Below, one piece after another: positions 18,014 through 29,260 of a stretch of 64,000 bases of DNA. The stretch's first letter is position 1, and each line of letters starts with the position of its first letter. Location: the NCBI RefSeq assembly GCF_001645185.1, contig NZ_LXTQ01000040.1, forward strand, positions 186,001 to 250,000. Direction: 5' to 3'. The translations under genes and the position numbers were made by a program. The stretch is from Methylobacillus sp. MM3 (lineage in GTDB: Bacteria > Pseudomonadota > Gammaproteobacteria > Burkholderiales > Methylophilaceae). The notes beneath the pieces are model-generated. The model worked only from the letters and a program-made list of their open reading frames with translations, was not told the origin of the DNA and did no database searches.

Positions 18014-18844
18014 CTAGAGTGTAATTTCGCCTTCGAATACTGTCACGGCAGGGCCGGTCATCAACACCGGATTGCTGCCGCCGTCCCAGCGTATGGTCAG
18101 TTCGCCGCCGCGCATCACAACGGTGACGGGCGATACGAGCTTGTTCAGCCGGATGCCGGTCACGACCGCCGCGCAGGCGCCTGTGCCGCAGGCCAGCGTT
18201 TCGCCCGAGCCCCGTTCGAAAACGCGCAGCCGGATATGGTGATCGTCGACGAGCTGCATGAATCCTGCGTTGACGCGCTGCGGGAAGCGCGCGTGATGCT
18301 CGATCAGCGGGCCTTGTTCGGTGACGGGTGCGGTATCCACATTGTCGACAAGCTGTACGGCATGGGGGTTGCCCATCGAGACTGCGCCAATGTCGACTGA
18401 CGTGCCATCGACATTCAATGCATAGGTGAGCGCTTGCTCCGCTGCAGCAAAAGGAATGTCGGAAGGAATGAAGCGCGGCGCACCCATGTCCACCGTGACC
18501 TGTCCGTTATCTTCCAAGCGCGGCAGGATGATGCCGCGTGCAGTTTCGACGCGGATTTCGTGCTTGGTCGTGAGCTGCTGGTCGTGCACGAATCGCACGA
18601 AGCAACGCGCGCCATTGCCGCACTGCTCGACCTCGCCGCCATCGGCATTGAAAATGCGATAACGGAAATCCGCATCGGCAACGGACGGCTTTTCCACCAA
18701 CAGCAACTGATCGCAGCCGACTCCGAAATGGCGGTCCGCCAGGAAACGGATTTGCTCCGGTGTGAGCGAGACATTCTGGCGGATGGCGTCGATGACGACG
18801 AAATCGTTGCCCACACCCTGCATTTTTGTAAATTTGAGTTTCAT
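18014..18844 (-). CDS. dapF: diaminopimelate epimerase
   Basis: The protein has 276 residues and converts LL- to meso-diaminopimelate for lysine and peptidoglycan synthesis. The two catalytic cysteines are in [10 protein letters not shown] (about residue 82) and [12 protein letters not shown] (about residue 226). The N-terminus [19 protein letters not shown] is the family signature. It is the second gene of a likely lpxL-dapF-DUF484-xerC transcript. Confidence 0.97.
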   Translation of the reverse strand: MKLKFTKMQGVGNDFVVIDAIRQNVSLTPEQIRFLADRHFGVGCDQLLLVEKPSVADADFRYRIFNADGGEVEQCGNGARCFVRFVHDQQLTTKHEIRVETARGIILPRLEDNGQVTVDMGAPRFIPSDIPFAAAEQALTYALNVDGTSVDIGAVSMGNPHAVQLVDNVDTAPVTEQGPLIEHHARFPQRVNAGFMQLVDDHHIRLRVFERGSGETLACGTGACAAVVTGIRLNKLVSPVTVVMRGGELTIRWDGGSNPVLMTGPAVTVFEGEITL

Positions 18845-18849
18845 TGTGC

Positions 18850-19722
18850 TTATTCTAAGTCATGCGTTCCGGCGGGAACAGCAACGGGTGGCAACTCGAC
18901 GCCTTTGGGTCGGCGATGCCGCGGATAACTCCACAGGTATTGCTCCGGTTTTCGCCGGACCAATTGTTCGATGGCCTTGTTGATGGCTGCTGGCGTCGGG
19001 TCTGCGTCCAAAGGTTCAATATGCATTGCATAGCCGCGCCCCCACGACAACCTTTCGCCGAAGGCCATCAGTACCCTGGCTCCGGTCGATTGCGCCAGGC
19101 GGTGTGCCAGCGTCATGGTATAGGCCGGGCGTCCGAAAAAATCCGCCCATTCGCCTTCGTTTCTACCGGGATTCTGGTCCGGAAGGATGCCGATGGCGCC
19201 ACCTTTTTTCAAGGTTTTTACCAGTTCGCGCACGCCCATGAGCGTAGTTGGCGCAAGCCTGATGCCGCCGCGTGCCCGGCCGGACTGAATCAATGGTTCG
19301 AGCCATGCCTGACGGGGCGGACGATAAAGTACGCTGATCGGTCGATGGGCGGCGTAATACTGAGCGGTGATTTCAAAGCAACCAAGATGCGGCGTGAGGA
19401 AAATAATGCCGCGATTGTCACGCCACGCTTCTTCTACATGCTCCCAGCCGTCGCAGGCGCGCATCCACTTGAGGATTTTTTTCTGCGGGAGTAGCCAGAT
19501 GGCGATGATTTCCAGCGCCCCTTTGCCGGATTCGGCCATGCTGCGGCGGATGATGGTTTTTAGTTCGGCTTCGTCGCGTGCGACGCCGCTGGCGGCAACA
19601 TTGATACGCGTGCGCCGGGCCATTCTTCCTGTGCCGAAGTACAACCAACCGACGATAGTGCCGATGGCGTGTATCAGAGGCAAGGGCAGGCGTGCGACGA
19701 TACGCAGCAACCGGGTGAGCAT
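18850..19722 (-). CDS. lpxL: LpxL/HtrB family lipid A acyltransferase
   Basis: The protein has 290 residues. An N-terminal hydrophobic helix ([20 protein letters not shown]) anchors it in the inner membrane. The acyltransferase motif is TPHLGCFE (H-x4-E, about residues 130-136), and [16 protein letters not shown] is the second conserved block. It adds a secondary acyl chain to Kdo2-lipid A, or a similar lipid substrate. LpxL and LpxM paralogues cannot be separated with certainty here. It is 5 nt upstream of dapF and divergent from metK. Confidence 0.87.
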   Translation of the reverse strand: MLTRLLRIVARLPLPLIHAIGTIVGWLYFGTGRMARRTRINVAASGVARDEAELKTIIRRSMAESGKGALEIIAIWLLPQKKILKWMRACDGWEHVEEAWRDNRGIIFLTPHLGCFEITAQYYAAHRPISVLYRPPRQAWLEPLIQSGRARGGIRLAPTTLMGVRELVKTLKKGGAIGILPDQNPGRNEGEWADFFGRPAYTMTLAHRLAQSTGARVLMAFGERLSWGRGYAMHIEPLDADPTPAAINKAIEQLVRRKPEQYLWSYPRHRRPKGVELPPVAVPAGTHDLE

Positions 19723-19788
19723 GAATTCTTTTTTCAGTCAGAGTGTAATTTGTTATTCTAGCAACCTTTTACCGCACAATAATATTGT

Positions 19789-20952
<1,164 letters not shown>

Positions 20953-20977
20953 ACCGCCATCCATTATGGCTGCCAGG

Positions 20978-21009
20978 ACGGCGATGCATTTCGGTGCATC
21001 GCCGTTTTT
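20978..21009 (+). terminator. intrinsic terminator of metK
   Basis: A perfect 11-bp stem ACGGCGATGCA/TGCATCGCCGT with a 6-nt loop is followed by TTTTT. It lies 25 nt after the metK stop. Confidence 0.92.
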
Positions 21010-21024
21010 CATTTTGGACGCACA

Positions 21025-21052
21025 TTGCAAAAAGCCGAATCGGCTTTATAAT
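21025..21052 (+). promoter_or_regulatory. sigma-70 promoter of ahcY
   Basis: TTGCAA (21025-21030) and a perfect TATAAT (21047-21052) are separated by 16 bp. The predicted transcription start near 21059 falls immediately before the riboswitch aptamer. Confidence 0.8.
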
Positions 21053-21061
21053 TGCCGACTT

Positions 21062-21120
21062 ACCGAGAAGCGCTGCGACGGAGTTCTCCGCCAGGCTCGG
21101 TTTCGATGAACTGCGCTTGC
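21062..21120 (+). ncRNA. S-adenosylhomocysteine (SAH) riboswitch
   Basis: The sequence matches the SAH riboswitch consensus. P1 pairs ACCGAG (21062-21067) with CTCGGT (21096-21101). The conserved AAGCGCTGCGAC core follows. A small internal hairpin, CGGA/TCCG, lies at 21079-21090, and the conserved GCCAGGCTCGG follows it. The pseudoknot pairs AAGCGC (21068-21073) with GCGCTT (21113-21118). It lies between the ahcY promoter and its start codon. Known members turn on ahcY when SAH accumulates. The expression platform must lie in 21121-21190, where no obvious U-tract is seen, so control of translation is more likely than of termination. Confidence 0.92.
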
Positions 21121-21196
21121 CTCTAACCGTGCCGGGCACGGGAAACGGGTGAGCAGTCTCCCCCTTCCCTCCGGCCACATTTTCAGGATGAATGAC

Positions 21197-22606
21197 ATGA
21201 ATACTGTGGCTGACTTCAAAGACTACGTTGTTGCCGATATGAGCCTTGCCGCCTGGGGCCGCAAGGAAATCGCCATTGCCGAGACCGAAATGCCCGGTTT
21301 GATGGCGATCCGCGAGGAATACGCGCAAGCCCAGCCGCTCAAAGGTGCGCGCATCACCGGTTCGCTGCATATGACGATCCAGACCGCGGTGCTGATCGAA
21401 ACGCTGAAGGACCTGGGTGCCGAAGTGCGCTGGGCCTCTTGCAATATCTATTCAACGCAAGACCACGCCGCCGCCGCGATCGCCGCGGGCGGCACGCCGG
21501 TGTTCGCGGTCAAGGGCGAAACGCTGGACGAATATTGGGACTACACCCATCGCATTTTCGAATGGGCGGACGGCGGTTATTCCAACATGATTCTGGACGA
21601 CGGTGGCGATGCGACGCTGCTGCTTCATCTGGGCGCGCGCGCCGAACAGGATATTTCCATCCTGAACAATCCGGGCAGCGAAGAAGAAATCTGCCTGTTC
21701 AACGCGATCAAGGCCAAGCTGTCGACCGATAAAACCTGGTATTCCACCCGTTTGGCCCAGATCAAGGGCGTGACCGAAGAAACCACCACTGGCGTGCATC
21801 GCCTGTACCAGATGCATGAGCGCGGCGAGCTCAAGTTCCCCGGCATCAATGTCAACGACTCCGTCACCAAGTCCAAGTTCGACAACCTCTACGGCTGCCG
21901 CGAATCGCTGGTGGATGGCATCAAGCGCGCGACTGACGTGATGGTCGCTGGCAAGATTGCTGTCGTCGCCGGCTATGGCGACGTGGGCAAGGGCTCGGCG
22001 CAGGCATTGCGCGCATTGTCGGCGCAGGTGTGGGTGACCGAGATCGACCCGATCTGCGCGCTGCAGGCGGCGATGGAAGGCTACCGCGTGGTGACCATGG
22101 ATTATGCCTGCGAGCACGGCGACATTTTCGTCACCGCAACTGGCAACTACCATGTGATCACGCACGAGCACATGAAGAAGATGAAGGACCAGGCCATCGT
22201 TTGCAACATCGGCCATTTCGACAACGAAATCGACGTCGCTTCGCTGGCTGACTATGGCTGGGACGAGATCAAGCCGCAGGTCGATCACGTGATCTTCCCG
22301 GACGGCAAGCGCATCATCCTGCTGGCCAAGGGGCGCCTGGTGAATCTGGGCTGCGGCACAGGCCATCCGAGCTATGTGATGAGTTCGTCCTTCGCCAACC
22401 AGACCATCGCGCAGATCGAGTTGTACACCAACACCGCGCATTACCCGGTGGGCGTGTACACGTTGCCCAAGCACCTGGACGAGAAGGTGGCGCGCCTGCA
22501 GCTAAGGAAGCTCAATGCGCAGCTGACGACCCTGTCCGACGAGCAGGCTGCCTACATCGGTGTGTCCAAGGCCGGCCCCTACAAGCCTGAGCACTACCGC
22601 TATTAA
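21197..22606 (+). CDS. ahcY: adenosylhomocysteinase
   Basis: The protein has 469 residues and hydrolyses SAH to adenosine and homocysteine with bound NAD, completing the activated-methyl cycle with metH, metK and metF. The Rossmann motif is [19 protein letters not shown] (about residue 258). The N-terminus [20 protein letters not shown] and the C-terminus [12 protein letters not shown] are the family ends. The length of about 470 with an internal insertion fits the bacterial group. ATG 21197 was chosen because AGGATG lies 8 nt upstream. ATG 21188 is the alternative, and farther upstream GTG codons would overlap the riboswitch leader. Confidence 0.97.
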   Translation: MNTVADFKDYVVADMSLAAWGRKEIAIAETEMPGLMAIREEYAQAQPLKGARITGSLHMTIQTAVLIETLKDLGAEVRWASCNIYSTQDHAAAAIAAGGTPVFAVKGETLDEYWDYTHRIFEWADGGYSNMILDDGGDATLLLHLGARAEQDISILNNPGSEEEICLFNAIKAKLSTDKTWYSTRLAQIKGVTEETTTGVHRLYQMHERGELKFPGINVNDSVTKSKFDNLYGCRESLVDGIKRATDVMVAGKIAVVAGYGDVGKGSAQALRALSAQVWVTEIDPICALQAAMEGYRVVTMDYACEHGDIFVTATGNYHVITHEHMKKMKDQAIVCNIGHFDNEIDVASLADYGWDEIKPQVDHVIFPDGKRIILLAKGRLVNLGCGTGHPSYVMSSSFANQTIAQIELYTNTAHYPVGVYTLPKHLDEKVARLQLRKLNAQLTTLSDEQAAYIGVSKAGPYKPEHYRY

Positions 22607-22668
22607 TCGGACTTTAATCGCATCAACAGCCCGGCAGGCCGGGTAAGTAAGCTACTGGAGGAGAAGCA

Positions 22669-23016
22669 ATGAAACTGATCGTTGTCTGGCTACTCAATGC
22701 GCTGGCGCTGCTGGCTGTTGCCTATCTGATGCCGTCCATCCATGTATCGGGCTTTGCCGGCGCCTTGATTGCGGCAGCAGTCATCGGGCTGGTCAATATG
22801 CTGATCCGCCCCATACTGGTACTGCTGACCTTGCCGGTTACCTTGCTGACGCTGGGGCTGTTTATCCTCGTCATCAACGGACTGCTGTTCTTTTTTGTCG
22901 GCAGCATTCTTCAAGGTTTCCAGGTGGCCAGTATTTGGTCGGGGATACTGGGCGCACTGCTCTACAGCCTGATTTCGTGGGTGCTGTCGACGCTCGTGCT
23001 GGGTGGCAAAGATTAA
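22669..23016 (+). CDS. phage holin family protein (four-TM, PF04020-like)
   Basis: The protein has 115 residues and is almost entirely hydrophobic, with four predicted membrane helices and the conserved block ALIAAAVIGLVNMLIRPILVLLTLP cut by one charged arginine. This is the small YvlD-like membrane family called phage holin 4, which is widespread on bacterial chromosomes and not evidence of a prophage. The function is unknown. A GGAGGAG ribosome binding site is present. It lies between ahcY and metF on the same strand, a position common in betaproteobacteria. Confidence 0.85.
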   Translation: MKLIVVWLLNALALLAVAYLMPSIHVSGFAGALIAAAVIGLVNMLIRPILVLLTLPVTLLTLGLFILVINGLLFFFVGSILQGFQVASIWSGILGALLYSLISWVLSTLVLGGKD

Positions 23017-23025
23017 TAATTCAAA

Positions 23026-23859
23026 ATGAATAATACGCCTGTGATCAGTTTCGAGTTTTTTCCGCCCAAGACGGCGGAGGGTATGACCAAGCTGCATGCC
23101 GCGCGCGAGCAGCTTGCGCAATTGCGCCCCAAGTTTTTCTCCGTGACCTTCGGTGCTGGTGGTTCCACCCGCGACCGTACGTTGGAAACGGTGCTTGAAA
23201 TCAAGGCGCGCGGGACCGAGGCGGCACCCCACCTGTCTTGTATTTCCTCTACCCGCGACGAGATACTGGCCATTCTGACGCAATATCGCGAGCAGGGTAT
23301 CCGGCATCTGGTGGCATTGCGCGGGGATCATCCTTCCGGCGAAGTGGCCGCCAGCGATTTTCACTATGCAAACGAGCTGGTGGAATTCATCCGGAAAGAA
23401 ACCGGCGACTGGTTCGAGATCGAAGTGGCGGCTTATCCGGAGTTTCATCCGGAATCCCCTTCGGCGCGGGCCGATCTGGAAGCATTCAAGCGCAAGGCGA
23501 ATGCCGGCGCCAATGCTGCAATTACGCAATATTTCTATAACGCCGACGCTTATTTTCGCTTCATGGACGAGTGCACAGCAATGGGGATTTCGATTCCTGT
23601 CGTACCCGGCGTGATGCCGATTTACAACTTTGCGCAACTTTCACGCTTCTCTGCCGTGTGCGGAGCTGAAATTCCGCGTTGGCTGCGCCTGCGTCTGCAG
23701 GATTACGGCGAAGACCTGCCTTCGTTGCGTTCTTTCGGACTGGATGTAGTAACGGAATTATGCGACCGGCTACTGCAAGGCGGAGCGCCAGGCTTGCATT
23801 TCTATACGCTCAACCAGGCCGGTACAATTTCAACGATTTGCCAGCGTCTTGGGCTGTAA
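23026..23859 (+). CDS. metF: methylenetetrahydrofolate reductase
   Basis: The protein has 277 residues and reduces 5,10-methylene-THF to 5-methyl-THF with FAD, supplying MetH. Family blocks: SFEFFPPKTAEGM (N-terminal), SVTFGAGGSTRDRT (about residues 40-53), HLVALRGDHP (about residue 100) and AAYPEFHPES (about residue 140). The length is that of the bacterial NADH enzyme without a regulatory domain. It starts 9 nt after the preceding gene and lacks a good ribosome binding site, which suggests translational coupling. Confidence 0.96.
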   Translation: MNNTPVISFEFFPPKTAEGMTKLHAAREQLAQLRPKFFSVTFGAGGSTRDRTLETVLEIKARGTEAAPHLSCISSTRDEILAILTQYREQGIRHLVALRGDHPSGEVAASDFHYANELVEFIRKETGDWFEIEVAAYPEFHPESPSARADLEAFKRKANAGANAAITQYFYNADAYFRFMDECTAMGISIPVVPGVMPIYNFAQLSRFSAVCGAEIPRWLRLRLQDYGEDLPSLRSFGLDVVTELCDRLLQGGAPGLHFYTLNQAGTISTICQRLGL

Positions 23860-23988
23860 GCTCGACGCCGGCGGCATGTGCTACCGCGGAAGAGGCTGCG
23901 GCCGCAGACTCATGCAGGAGCTTCTGTAGTCTTGGGCGCTTGGCCTCTTGCATGCCAAGGCGCTGTAATTTGACTTGGATGCGTTGTC
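23860..23988. other. convergent gap between metF and smg
   Basis: These 129 nt hold no gene. There is a 12-bp palindrome CTGCGGCCGCAG (23896-23907) and an imperfect long hairpin GGCGCTTGG/CCAAGGCGC near 23937-23966, which may end metF or smg transcripts although neither has a proper U-tract. Confidence 0.5.
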
Positions 23989-24444
23989 TTAATGCAACGT
24001 GGGGCGAGTGTCGCTAAAGAGCGCGTCCTCGACAAAAAGATAATCTCCGGCCTTGCCCTGATTCCAGAGCGCCATCAGCACAATCCACTTTGTTTCTTCA
24101 AGCGAAATCGCCTCCGGCAGCGCCATGGCGCGGTCGATGACCAATTCGCGCTGCGCAGGGTTCAGCACGCCGGCTTGTTCCAGGAACAGCAGGAAACCCA
24201 AGCTTTCGCTGCTGATTTTCTTGGTTTCAATCTCGCTGTAAATACGCAGGATTCCCGGACTGGCGATAGTCGCCTGCGTTTCCTGCTGCGACATGGCTTC
24301 AAGTGCATCGAACCAATCAAAAGCGCCATTGATGTCGGCATCTTCAAATCCGGCAGCGGATAATTCTTTTGCGAGTGTATGTTGATCGGGATGGATATTG
24401 GCTTCGAAATAATTTTCGAACAGGTAGACGAGGACTTCAAACAT
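23989..24444 (-). CDS. smg: Smg family protein (DUF494)
   Basis: The protein has 151 residues. The start MFEVLVYLFENYFEANIHPDQ is the DUF494/Smg signature, and the C-terminal half (REELVIDRAMALPEAISLEETKWIVLMALWNQG region) is the conserved end. The molecular function is not known. Its conserved position after dprA in beta- and gammaproteobacteria supports the call. It lies 24 nt downstream of dprA. Confidence 0.92.
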   Translation of the reverse strand: MFEVLVYLFENYFEANIHPDQHTLAKELSAAGFEDADINGAFDWFDALEAMSQQETQATIASPGILRIYSEIETKKISSESLGFLLFLEQAGVLNPAQRELVIDRAMALPEAISLEETKWIVLMALWNQGKAGDYLFVEDALFSDTRPTLH

Positions 24445-24468
24445 TCAGGCTCCTCATTCAGGTAAGCA

Positions 24469-25563
24469 TTAAGCGAGGCGCTGGTAACGTCCTCCCGGAA
24501 GGGTTGCAACTTTGCCTTCCAGTTCCAGCATTAGTAGCATGCTGGAAAGGGATTCGCTCGTCAAGCCGCTGCGCTCGATTAATCCGTCGATGGTAATTGG
24601 ATCGTAACCCATCTTTTCCAGCAGAGGATTATCAGTGTGCGCTGCTGTGTCCTTGGCTGTTTCCGGGAGAGGTGGGCCGCCGCCCAGTTCCTCCAGAATG
24701 TCATGGATGCTGTCGACCAGCTTGGCTCCCTGCTTGATCAACTGATGGCAGCCCTTGGCTACGGGCGAGTGTATGGAGCCCGGAATGGCGAAGACTTCGC
24801 GGCCTTGTTCGGCAGCCAGCCTGGCAGTGATCAGCGATCCGCTCTGCAGGTTGGCTTCCACCACCAGGCAGCCGCGCGCAAGGCCGCTGATGATGCGATT
24901 GCGGCGCGGAAAGTTTTGCGCCATTGATGGAGTGCCGAGCGGAAATTCGGAGACGATAAGCCCTTTTTCTGCAATTTCGTGCGCCAACTGGCGGTGCTTT
25001 GCCGGATAAACGATATCGAGCCCGGTGCCGACAGCAGCAATCGTGCTGCCGCGCCCTTGCAGTGCGCCGCGATGGGCTGCGCCATCGATGCCGAGTGCCA
25101 TGCCGCTGACGATGCAGTAACCGTTTTCGCTGAGCGCCTGCGAAAATGCTTCGGCGGTCTTTTCGCCCTGAGGCGTCGAATTGCGGCTGCCGACGACGGC
25201 GATGGAAGATGCGTTGAGAAGCTCGATCCTGCCTTTGCAATAAAGCAGGGGAGGAGGATCGGAGATTTCGAGCAACGCTCGCGGATAATGCGCATCGGCG
25301 AGCGTCACCAGACGATTCCCAGGATGATTCAGCCATGCCAGGGCCGGCGCGATGAATTCGGCGTTCGGCCCCTCGGATATGCGTTGTGCGACAACTTCCG
25401 AGACTACTTGGCGCAACTCGCTGCGCGGCGCGGCATAGATGTTTTCCGGCGTGCCGAAATGGCTGAGCAAGCCACGATAGGACTGAGCCCCCAAGCCGTC
25501 AATCAGGCTCAGGCCTATCCACAGCGTCGCCTCTTCGGGCGTTGAGCTGCCAGTGTTTTCCAA
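24469..25563 (-). CDS. dprA: DNA-processing protein DprA
   Basis: The protein has 364 residues. It loads RecA on single-stranded DNA during natural transformation. An N-terminal SAM-like region covers about residues 1-80. The Rossmann-like core (about 90-290) contains the conserved IAVVGSRNSTPQGEKTAEAF and SGMALGIDGAAHRGAL. A C-terminal winged-helix domain (about 305-363, IDGLIERSGLTSESLSSMLL) is present. It follows the LysM gene by 3 nt. Together with comM it suggests at least ancestral competence. Confidence 0.95.
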   Translation of the reverse strand: MENTGSSTPEEATLWIGLSLIDGLGAQSYRGLLSHFGTPENIYAAPRSELRQVVSEVVAQRISEGPNAEFIAPALAWLNHPGNRLVTLADAHYPRALLEISDPPPLLYCKGRIELLNASSIAVVGSRNSTPQGEKTAEAFSQALSENGYCIVSGMALGIDGAAHRGALQGRGSTIAAVGTGLDIVYPAKHRQLAHEIAEKGLIVSEFPLGTPSMAQNFPRRNRIISGLARGCLVVEANLQSGSLITARLAAEQGREVFAIPGSIHSPVAKGCHQLIKQGAKLVDSIHDILEELGGGPPLPETAKDTAAHTDNPLLEKMGYDPITIDGLIERSGLTSESLSSMLLMLELEGKVATLPGGRYQRLA

Positions 25564-25566
25564 AGA

Positions 25567-26712
25567 TCAGGGTGTTACGACGATATCGGAGGTGCGTATC
25601 GAACGTTCGGATTGCATGACCAGACCGTAAGAAACGCGATCGAATGTGCGGAAGATCATCACCAGGCCGACGCGCTCGTCCGGCAGCTTGATCTCGCTCG
25701 GTTCGGGTTCGAACGCGCCGTCGGTTCTTCTCGTGCCGAAACGCGTCTGCACGCGGCCTTCTTCATCACGCTCCAGCGTGCCATCTTCGTTGCGCTCCAG
25801 GTTGAAATAACCTTCGCGCTCACCAGCCTTGCCTTTTTCCGGAGGGAGTTTTTTGCCTTCATAGTAAATGGCAAGTACGTGACCTTCCTCAAGGCCGTCG
25901 GCACTGCCGCGATTGATGGCAATGATGGAGTGTTTGCCAACGTCCTTGGGGCCTTGATAGGTAGATATGACACGACCCTGGATTTGCGTGTCGGGCGCAT
26001 GTGGCACAAAAGAGTTGACGACGCGTTCGGCAGGCCTGATCAGTCTGTCATCCGTGGTGACATCCTGTTTGATGCGGCCGATCTGAACGGTAGCCGGTTC
26101 GCCGTATTTTTTTGCGCGTGCTTCGCCAAGATAAACCGTTTCCGTTCCCAGGACTTCCTTGGTGTCGGGGTCGACCAGGTCTACACCGGGGCGGAAGATC
26201 TGCCAGTCGAGGCCATCGCCATCATTGATTTTGGTGACATAAACATGCATGTTGTTGGCGAGCAACAATCTGCCATCCTCGGCGCCGACAATCTTGGGGG
26301 CATCTTCGAGTTCATCCTTGCTGATGACCAGCGGCTGGCTCAGGAAAGGGGCGATGACGCTGGGGGCGATAGTTGGCACAGCGAGTTTTTCAAGCTGTTC
26401 GATGCGGACGCCTGGTTCCAGCTTGACTGTTCCGCGCATCAGCCGCAGTTGCGGAGTGGCTCCGCTGAGGTCGAGCACCACGACGTCGCCGGGGTAAATC
26501 AGGTGGGGGTTGCGGATCTGCTCGCGATTCATTTTCCACACTTGCGGCCACAGCCAGGGGTCCTTCAGGAAACGCGCTGAGATATCCCACAAGGTATCGC
26601 CCTTGACCACGACATAGCGATCCGGATGATTCTCCCTGAGTTGTATGACGTCCGCCCATGCCGTTGAAGCAAGGCACCAAAGCAAGAGCGGCGTTATAAT
26701 GTATTTTTTCAT
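25567..26712 (-). CDS. LysM peptidoglycan-binding domain protein
   Basis: The protein has 381 residues. A signal peptide ([20 protein letters not shown]) is followed by a LysM domain (about residues 27-80, [22 protein letters not shown]) that binds peptidoglycan. The remaining 300 residues have no recognised domain, are rich in beta structure and end [20 protein letters not shown]. This long LysM protein upstream of dprA is common in betaproteobacteria. Its role in the envelope is unknown. The start at 26712 was chosen because the signal peptide begins there. It is divergent from def. Confidence 0.9.
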   Translation of the reverse strand: MKKYIITPLLLWCLASTAWADVIQLRENHPDRYVVVKGDTLWDISARFLKDPWLWPQVWKMNREQIRNPHLIYPGDVVVLDLSGATPQLRLMRGTVKLEPGVRIEQLEKLAVPTIAPSVIAPFLSQPLVISKDELEDAPKIVGAEDGRLLLANNMHVYVTKINDGDGLDWQIFRPGVDLVDPDTKEVLGTETVYLGEARAKKYGEPATVQIGRIKQDVTTDDRLIRPAERVVNSFVPHAPDTQIQGRVISTYQGPKDVGKHSIIAINRGSADGLEEGHVLAIYYEGKKLPPEKGKAGEREGYFNLERNEDGTLERDEEGRVQTRFGTRRTDGAFEPEPSEIKLPDERVGLVMIFRTFDRVSYGLVMQSERSIRTSDIVVTP

Positions 26713-26797
26713 GTTGACCCCGGCCAATGAAGAGCGAAATGCAATTCTTGAAGTTGGTTTAAATTCTGCATGTAATTCATTAGACAATCAAGCTTTT

Positions 26798-27301
26798 ATG
26801 GCAATTTTGAACATCTTGCATTATCCCGATGAACGCCTGCATACGGTAGCCCGGCCGGTTGTGGAAGTCGACAACAGGATACGTCGGCTGATCGACGATA
26901 TGGCCGACACCATGTATGCCGCGCCGGGTATCGGCTTGGCCGCGACTCAGGTCGACGTGCATGAGCAGGTGATCGTGATCGATATTTCCGAGGATAGAAA
27001 AGAATTGCGGGCCTTTATCAATCCTCGCATTGTGACCAGTTGCGGAACCCAGGATTACGAAGAGGGCTGCTTGTCCGTGCCCGGCATCTACGAGACTGTG
27101 CGCCGTGCCGAAAAGGTGACAGTCGAAGCGCTGGATCGTAATGGCCAGAAATTCACGCTGGAGGCGGACGGCTTGCTGGCCGTGTGTATTCAGCATGAAA
27201 TAGATCACCTCAAAGGCAAGGTATTCGTTGAATACCTGTCGCAGCTCAAGCAGGGCCGCATCAAGAACAAACTTAAAAAGCGCTTGCGCGAAACCATGTA
27301 G
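26798..27301 (+). CDS. def: peptide deformylase
   Basis: The protein has 167 residues and removes the formyl group from new proteins. All three catalytic motifs are present: GIGLAATQ (about residue 44), EGCLS (about residue 90) and QHEIDH (about residues 132-137, metal ligands). The start ATG at 26798 gives the family N-terminus [14 protein letters not shown]. Upstream in-frame ATGs would overlap the divergent LysM gene. The metal is normally Fe(II). It is the first gene of the def-fmt-htpX-rsmB-DUF4390-ntrYX series. Confidence 0.97.
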   Translation: MAILNILHYPDERLHTVARPVVEVDNRIRRLIDDMADTMYAAPGIGLAATQVDVHEQVIVIDISEDRKELRAFINPRIVTSCGTQDYEEGCLSVPGIYETVRRAEKVTVEALDRNGQKFTLEADGLLAVCIQHEIDHLKGKVFVEYLSQLKQGRIKNKLKKRLRETM

Positions 27302-27418
27302 CCGCAGTTTTGCATTCGCCGAATACGGCGTTGCCATGCTGATCGTATTGAATTACTGTCTGTGTTCCTCCGCCTTCTCTTCGGGCGAATGCAAGACCGC
27401 AATCGCTTCGGAGAAAAA

Positions 27419-28339
27419 ATGAAAATCATCTTTGCCGGAACGCCTGAGTTTGCGGTGCCCGCATTGGCGGCGTTGATCGCGGCCGGACACGAAATCGTAC
27501 TGGTGCTGACACAGCCGGACCGGCCGGCCGGCCGGGGAATGAAATTGAAAGCCAGCCCCGTCAAGGCACTTGCTCAACAGCACGGCCTTGCGGTCTATCA
27601 GCCCGAAACGCTCAAAACCCCTGAAAGCCAGGCGCCCGTCGCCGCCGCCGAAGCGGATGTGATGATCGTTGCCGCATACGGGCTGATCCTGCCGCAAGCG
27701 GTGCTCGACATGCCGCGTCAAGGCTGCCTCAATATCCATGCGTCGCTGTTGCCTCGCTGGCGCGGTGCGGCACCTATCCAGCGCGCGATTCTTGCCGGCG
27801 ATGCGGAAACCGGCGTGACCATCATGGAGGTCGTGCTGGCGCTGGATGCCGGTGCGATGCTGAAAAAAGGTGTGGTGCCGATCACCGAGCATGACACTGC
27901 ACAAAGCTTGCACGATGCGCTCGCGGACATGGGCGGGCGGTTGATGGTCGAAACCCTGGCGGAGCTGGATACGATACAGGCCCAACCGCAGGATGAAGCG
28001 CTGGTGACGTACGCCGAAAAACTGCGCAAGGATGAGGCGCCGCTGGATTGGCACGGCAATGCGGACGATCTGGCGCGGCAGGTGCGTGCGTTCAACCCCT
28101 TTCCGGTAGCGCAGGCGACGTTCCAGGGAGAAGCCTGGCGCATCTGGATGGCTTATGCCGTGCCTGATGTGTCAGGAACTCCCGGAAAAGTTCTCGACAC
28201 CTCAAACGGCCTGCTGGTTGCCTGCGCCAAAGGGGCGTTGCGCATCACCGAGGTGCAGAAGCCTGGCGGAAAACGTCTGTCGGCACGGGATTTTCTTGCG
28301 GGCAGTCAACTCAAGCCCGGCGACCGGTTCGCCGCTTGA
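27419..28339 (+). CDS. fmt: methionyl-tRNA formyltransferase
   Basis: The protein has 306 residues and formylates initiator Met-tRNA with 10-formyl-THF. The N-terminal Rossmann domain starts MKIIFAGTPEFAVPAL. The catalytic signature is NIHASLLPRWRGAAPIQ (about residues 105-121), with the conserved Asp in the following GDAETGVTIMEV. A C-terminal tRNA-binding domain covers about residues 205-300. ATG 27419 follows GGAG. A 117-nt gap separates it from def, longer than usual for this pair, and a separate promoter is possible. Confidence 0.97.
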   Translation: MKIIFAGTPEFAVPALAALIAAGHEIVLVLTQPDRPAGRGMKLKASPVKALAQQHGLAVYQPETLKTPESQAPVAAAEADVMIVAAYGLILPQAVLDMPRQGCLNIHASLLPRWRGAAPIQRAILAGDAETGVTIMEVVLALDAGAMLKKGVVPITEHDTAQSLHDALADMGGRLMVETLAELDTIQAQPQDEALVTYAEKLRKDEAPLDWHGNADDLARQVRAFNPFPVAQATFQGEAWRIWMAYAVPDVSGTPGKVLDTSNGLLVACAKGALRITEVQKPGGKRLSARDFLAGSQLKPGDRFAA

Positions 28340-28396
28340 ATTTTTGGCGATGGCCGCCATCTAATCGGCGTCGATATTGAAGAGGTAAGAAACATT

Positions 28397-29245
28397 ATGT
28401 TGGGCAACTGGTTGAAAACCTCGATCCTGATGGCGGGTATTGTGGTGCTGTTCGGCATGGTCGGCGCCGCGCTGGGCGGTGCGGGCGGCATGCTGATCGC
28501 ACTGGCGATCGCCGGGGCGATGAATGTGTACGCCTACTGGTTTTCCGACAAGGCGGTGCTGCGCATGTACAACGCGCGCGAAGTCGATGCGCAAAGCGCG
28601 CCCAAATACTACGGCATGATCAAGGAGCTGGCAGCCAATGCCGGCTTGCCGATGCCGCGCGTTTACATCATCGACGAAGCGCAGCCGAATGCGTTCGCCA
28701 CCGGCCGCAATCCCGAGAATGCCGCGGTTGCGGCGACTACCGGCATCATGCAGATTCTTTCCGAGCGCGAACTGCGCGGCGTGATGGCGCATGAACTGGC
28801 GCATGTGAAGCATCGCGACACCTTGATTTCGACGATATCTGCGACCATCGCCGGCGCGATTTCCTCGATTGCCCAATTCGGCATGCTTTTTTCAGGCGGG
28901 CATAACGATCGCGAAGGCGGCGTGCATCCTGCCGTGGCGATTCTCGTCATGATCCTGGCGCCGATTGCTGCGATGTTGATCCAGATGGCGATTTCGCGCT
29001 CGCGTGAATTCGAGGCCGATCGCGGCGGTGCGGAAATCAGCGGCGATCCCGGCGCGTTGGCTTCCGCCTTGCAAAAAATCCATAACTACGCGCATCGCGT
29101 CCCGCTGGAAACTGCCGAACAACACCCGGAGACGGCACAGATGATGATCATCAATCCATTATCCGCCGAAGGCATCAAAGGCCTCTTCAGCACCCATCCG
29201 CAAACCGAGGAACGGGTTGCGCGACTGATGGCCATGGCCGTCTGA
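28397..29245 (+). CDS. htpX: membrane zinc protease HtpX
   Basis: The protein has 282 residues and is an M48 metalloprotease of inner-membrane quality control. Two N-terminal membrane segments and two central ones (about residues 150-205) surround the zinc site [13 protein letters not shown] (HExxH form HELAH, about residues 130-140). The third ligand Glu is in [12 protein letters not shown] (about residue 210). The catalytic face is cytoplasmic in E. coli. It lies between fmt and rsmB in the same orientation, as in other betaproteobacteria. Confidence 0.95.
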   Translation: MLGNWLKTSILMAGIVVLFGMVGAALGGAGGMLIALAIAGAMNVYAYWFSDKAVLRMYNAREVDAQSAPKYYGMIKELAANAGLPMPRVYIIDEAQPNAFATGRNPENAAVAATTGIMQILSERELRGVMAHELAHVKHRDTLISTISATIAGAISSIAQFGMLFSGGHNDREGGVHPAVAILVMILAPIAAMLIQMAISRSREFEADRGGAEISGDPGALASALQKIHNYAHRVPLETAEQHPETAQMMIINPLSAEGIKGLFSTHPQTEERVARLMAMAV

Positions 29246-29260
29246 CGCCGGCAGCCGCTT

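Noticed and set aside
22630-22643. CCCGGC/GCCGGG hairpin after ahcY as a terminator
   Set aside because: There is no U-tract after it, and the following gene is in the same orientation.
22669-23016. Phage holin as prophage remnant
   Set aside because: This four-TM family is chromosomal in many bacteria, the gene is between ahcY and metF in the usual place, and no other phage gene is near.
26645-26797. N-terminal extension of peptide deformylase
   Set aside because: The added residues overlap the divergent LysM gene and its promoter, have no family similarity, and the ATG at 26798 gives the normal length.
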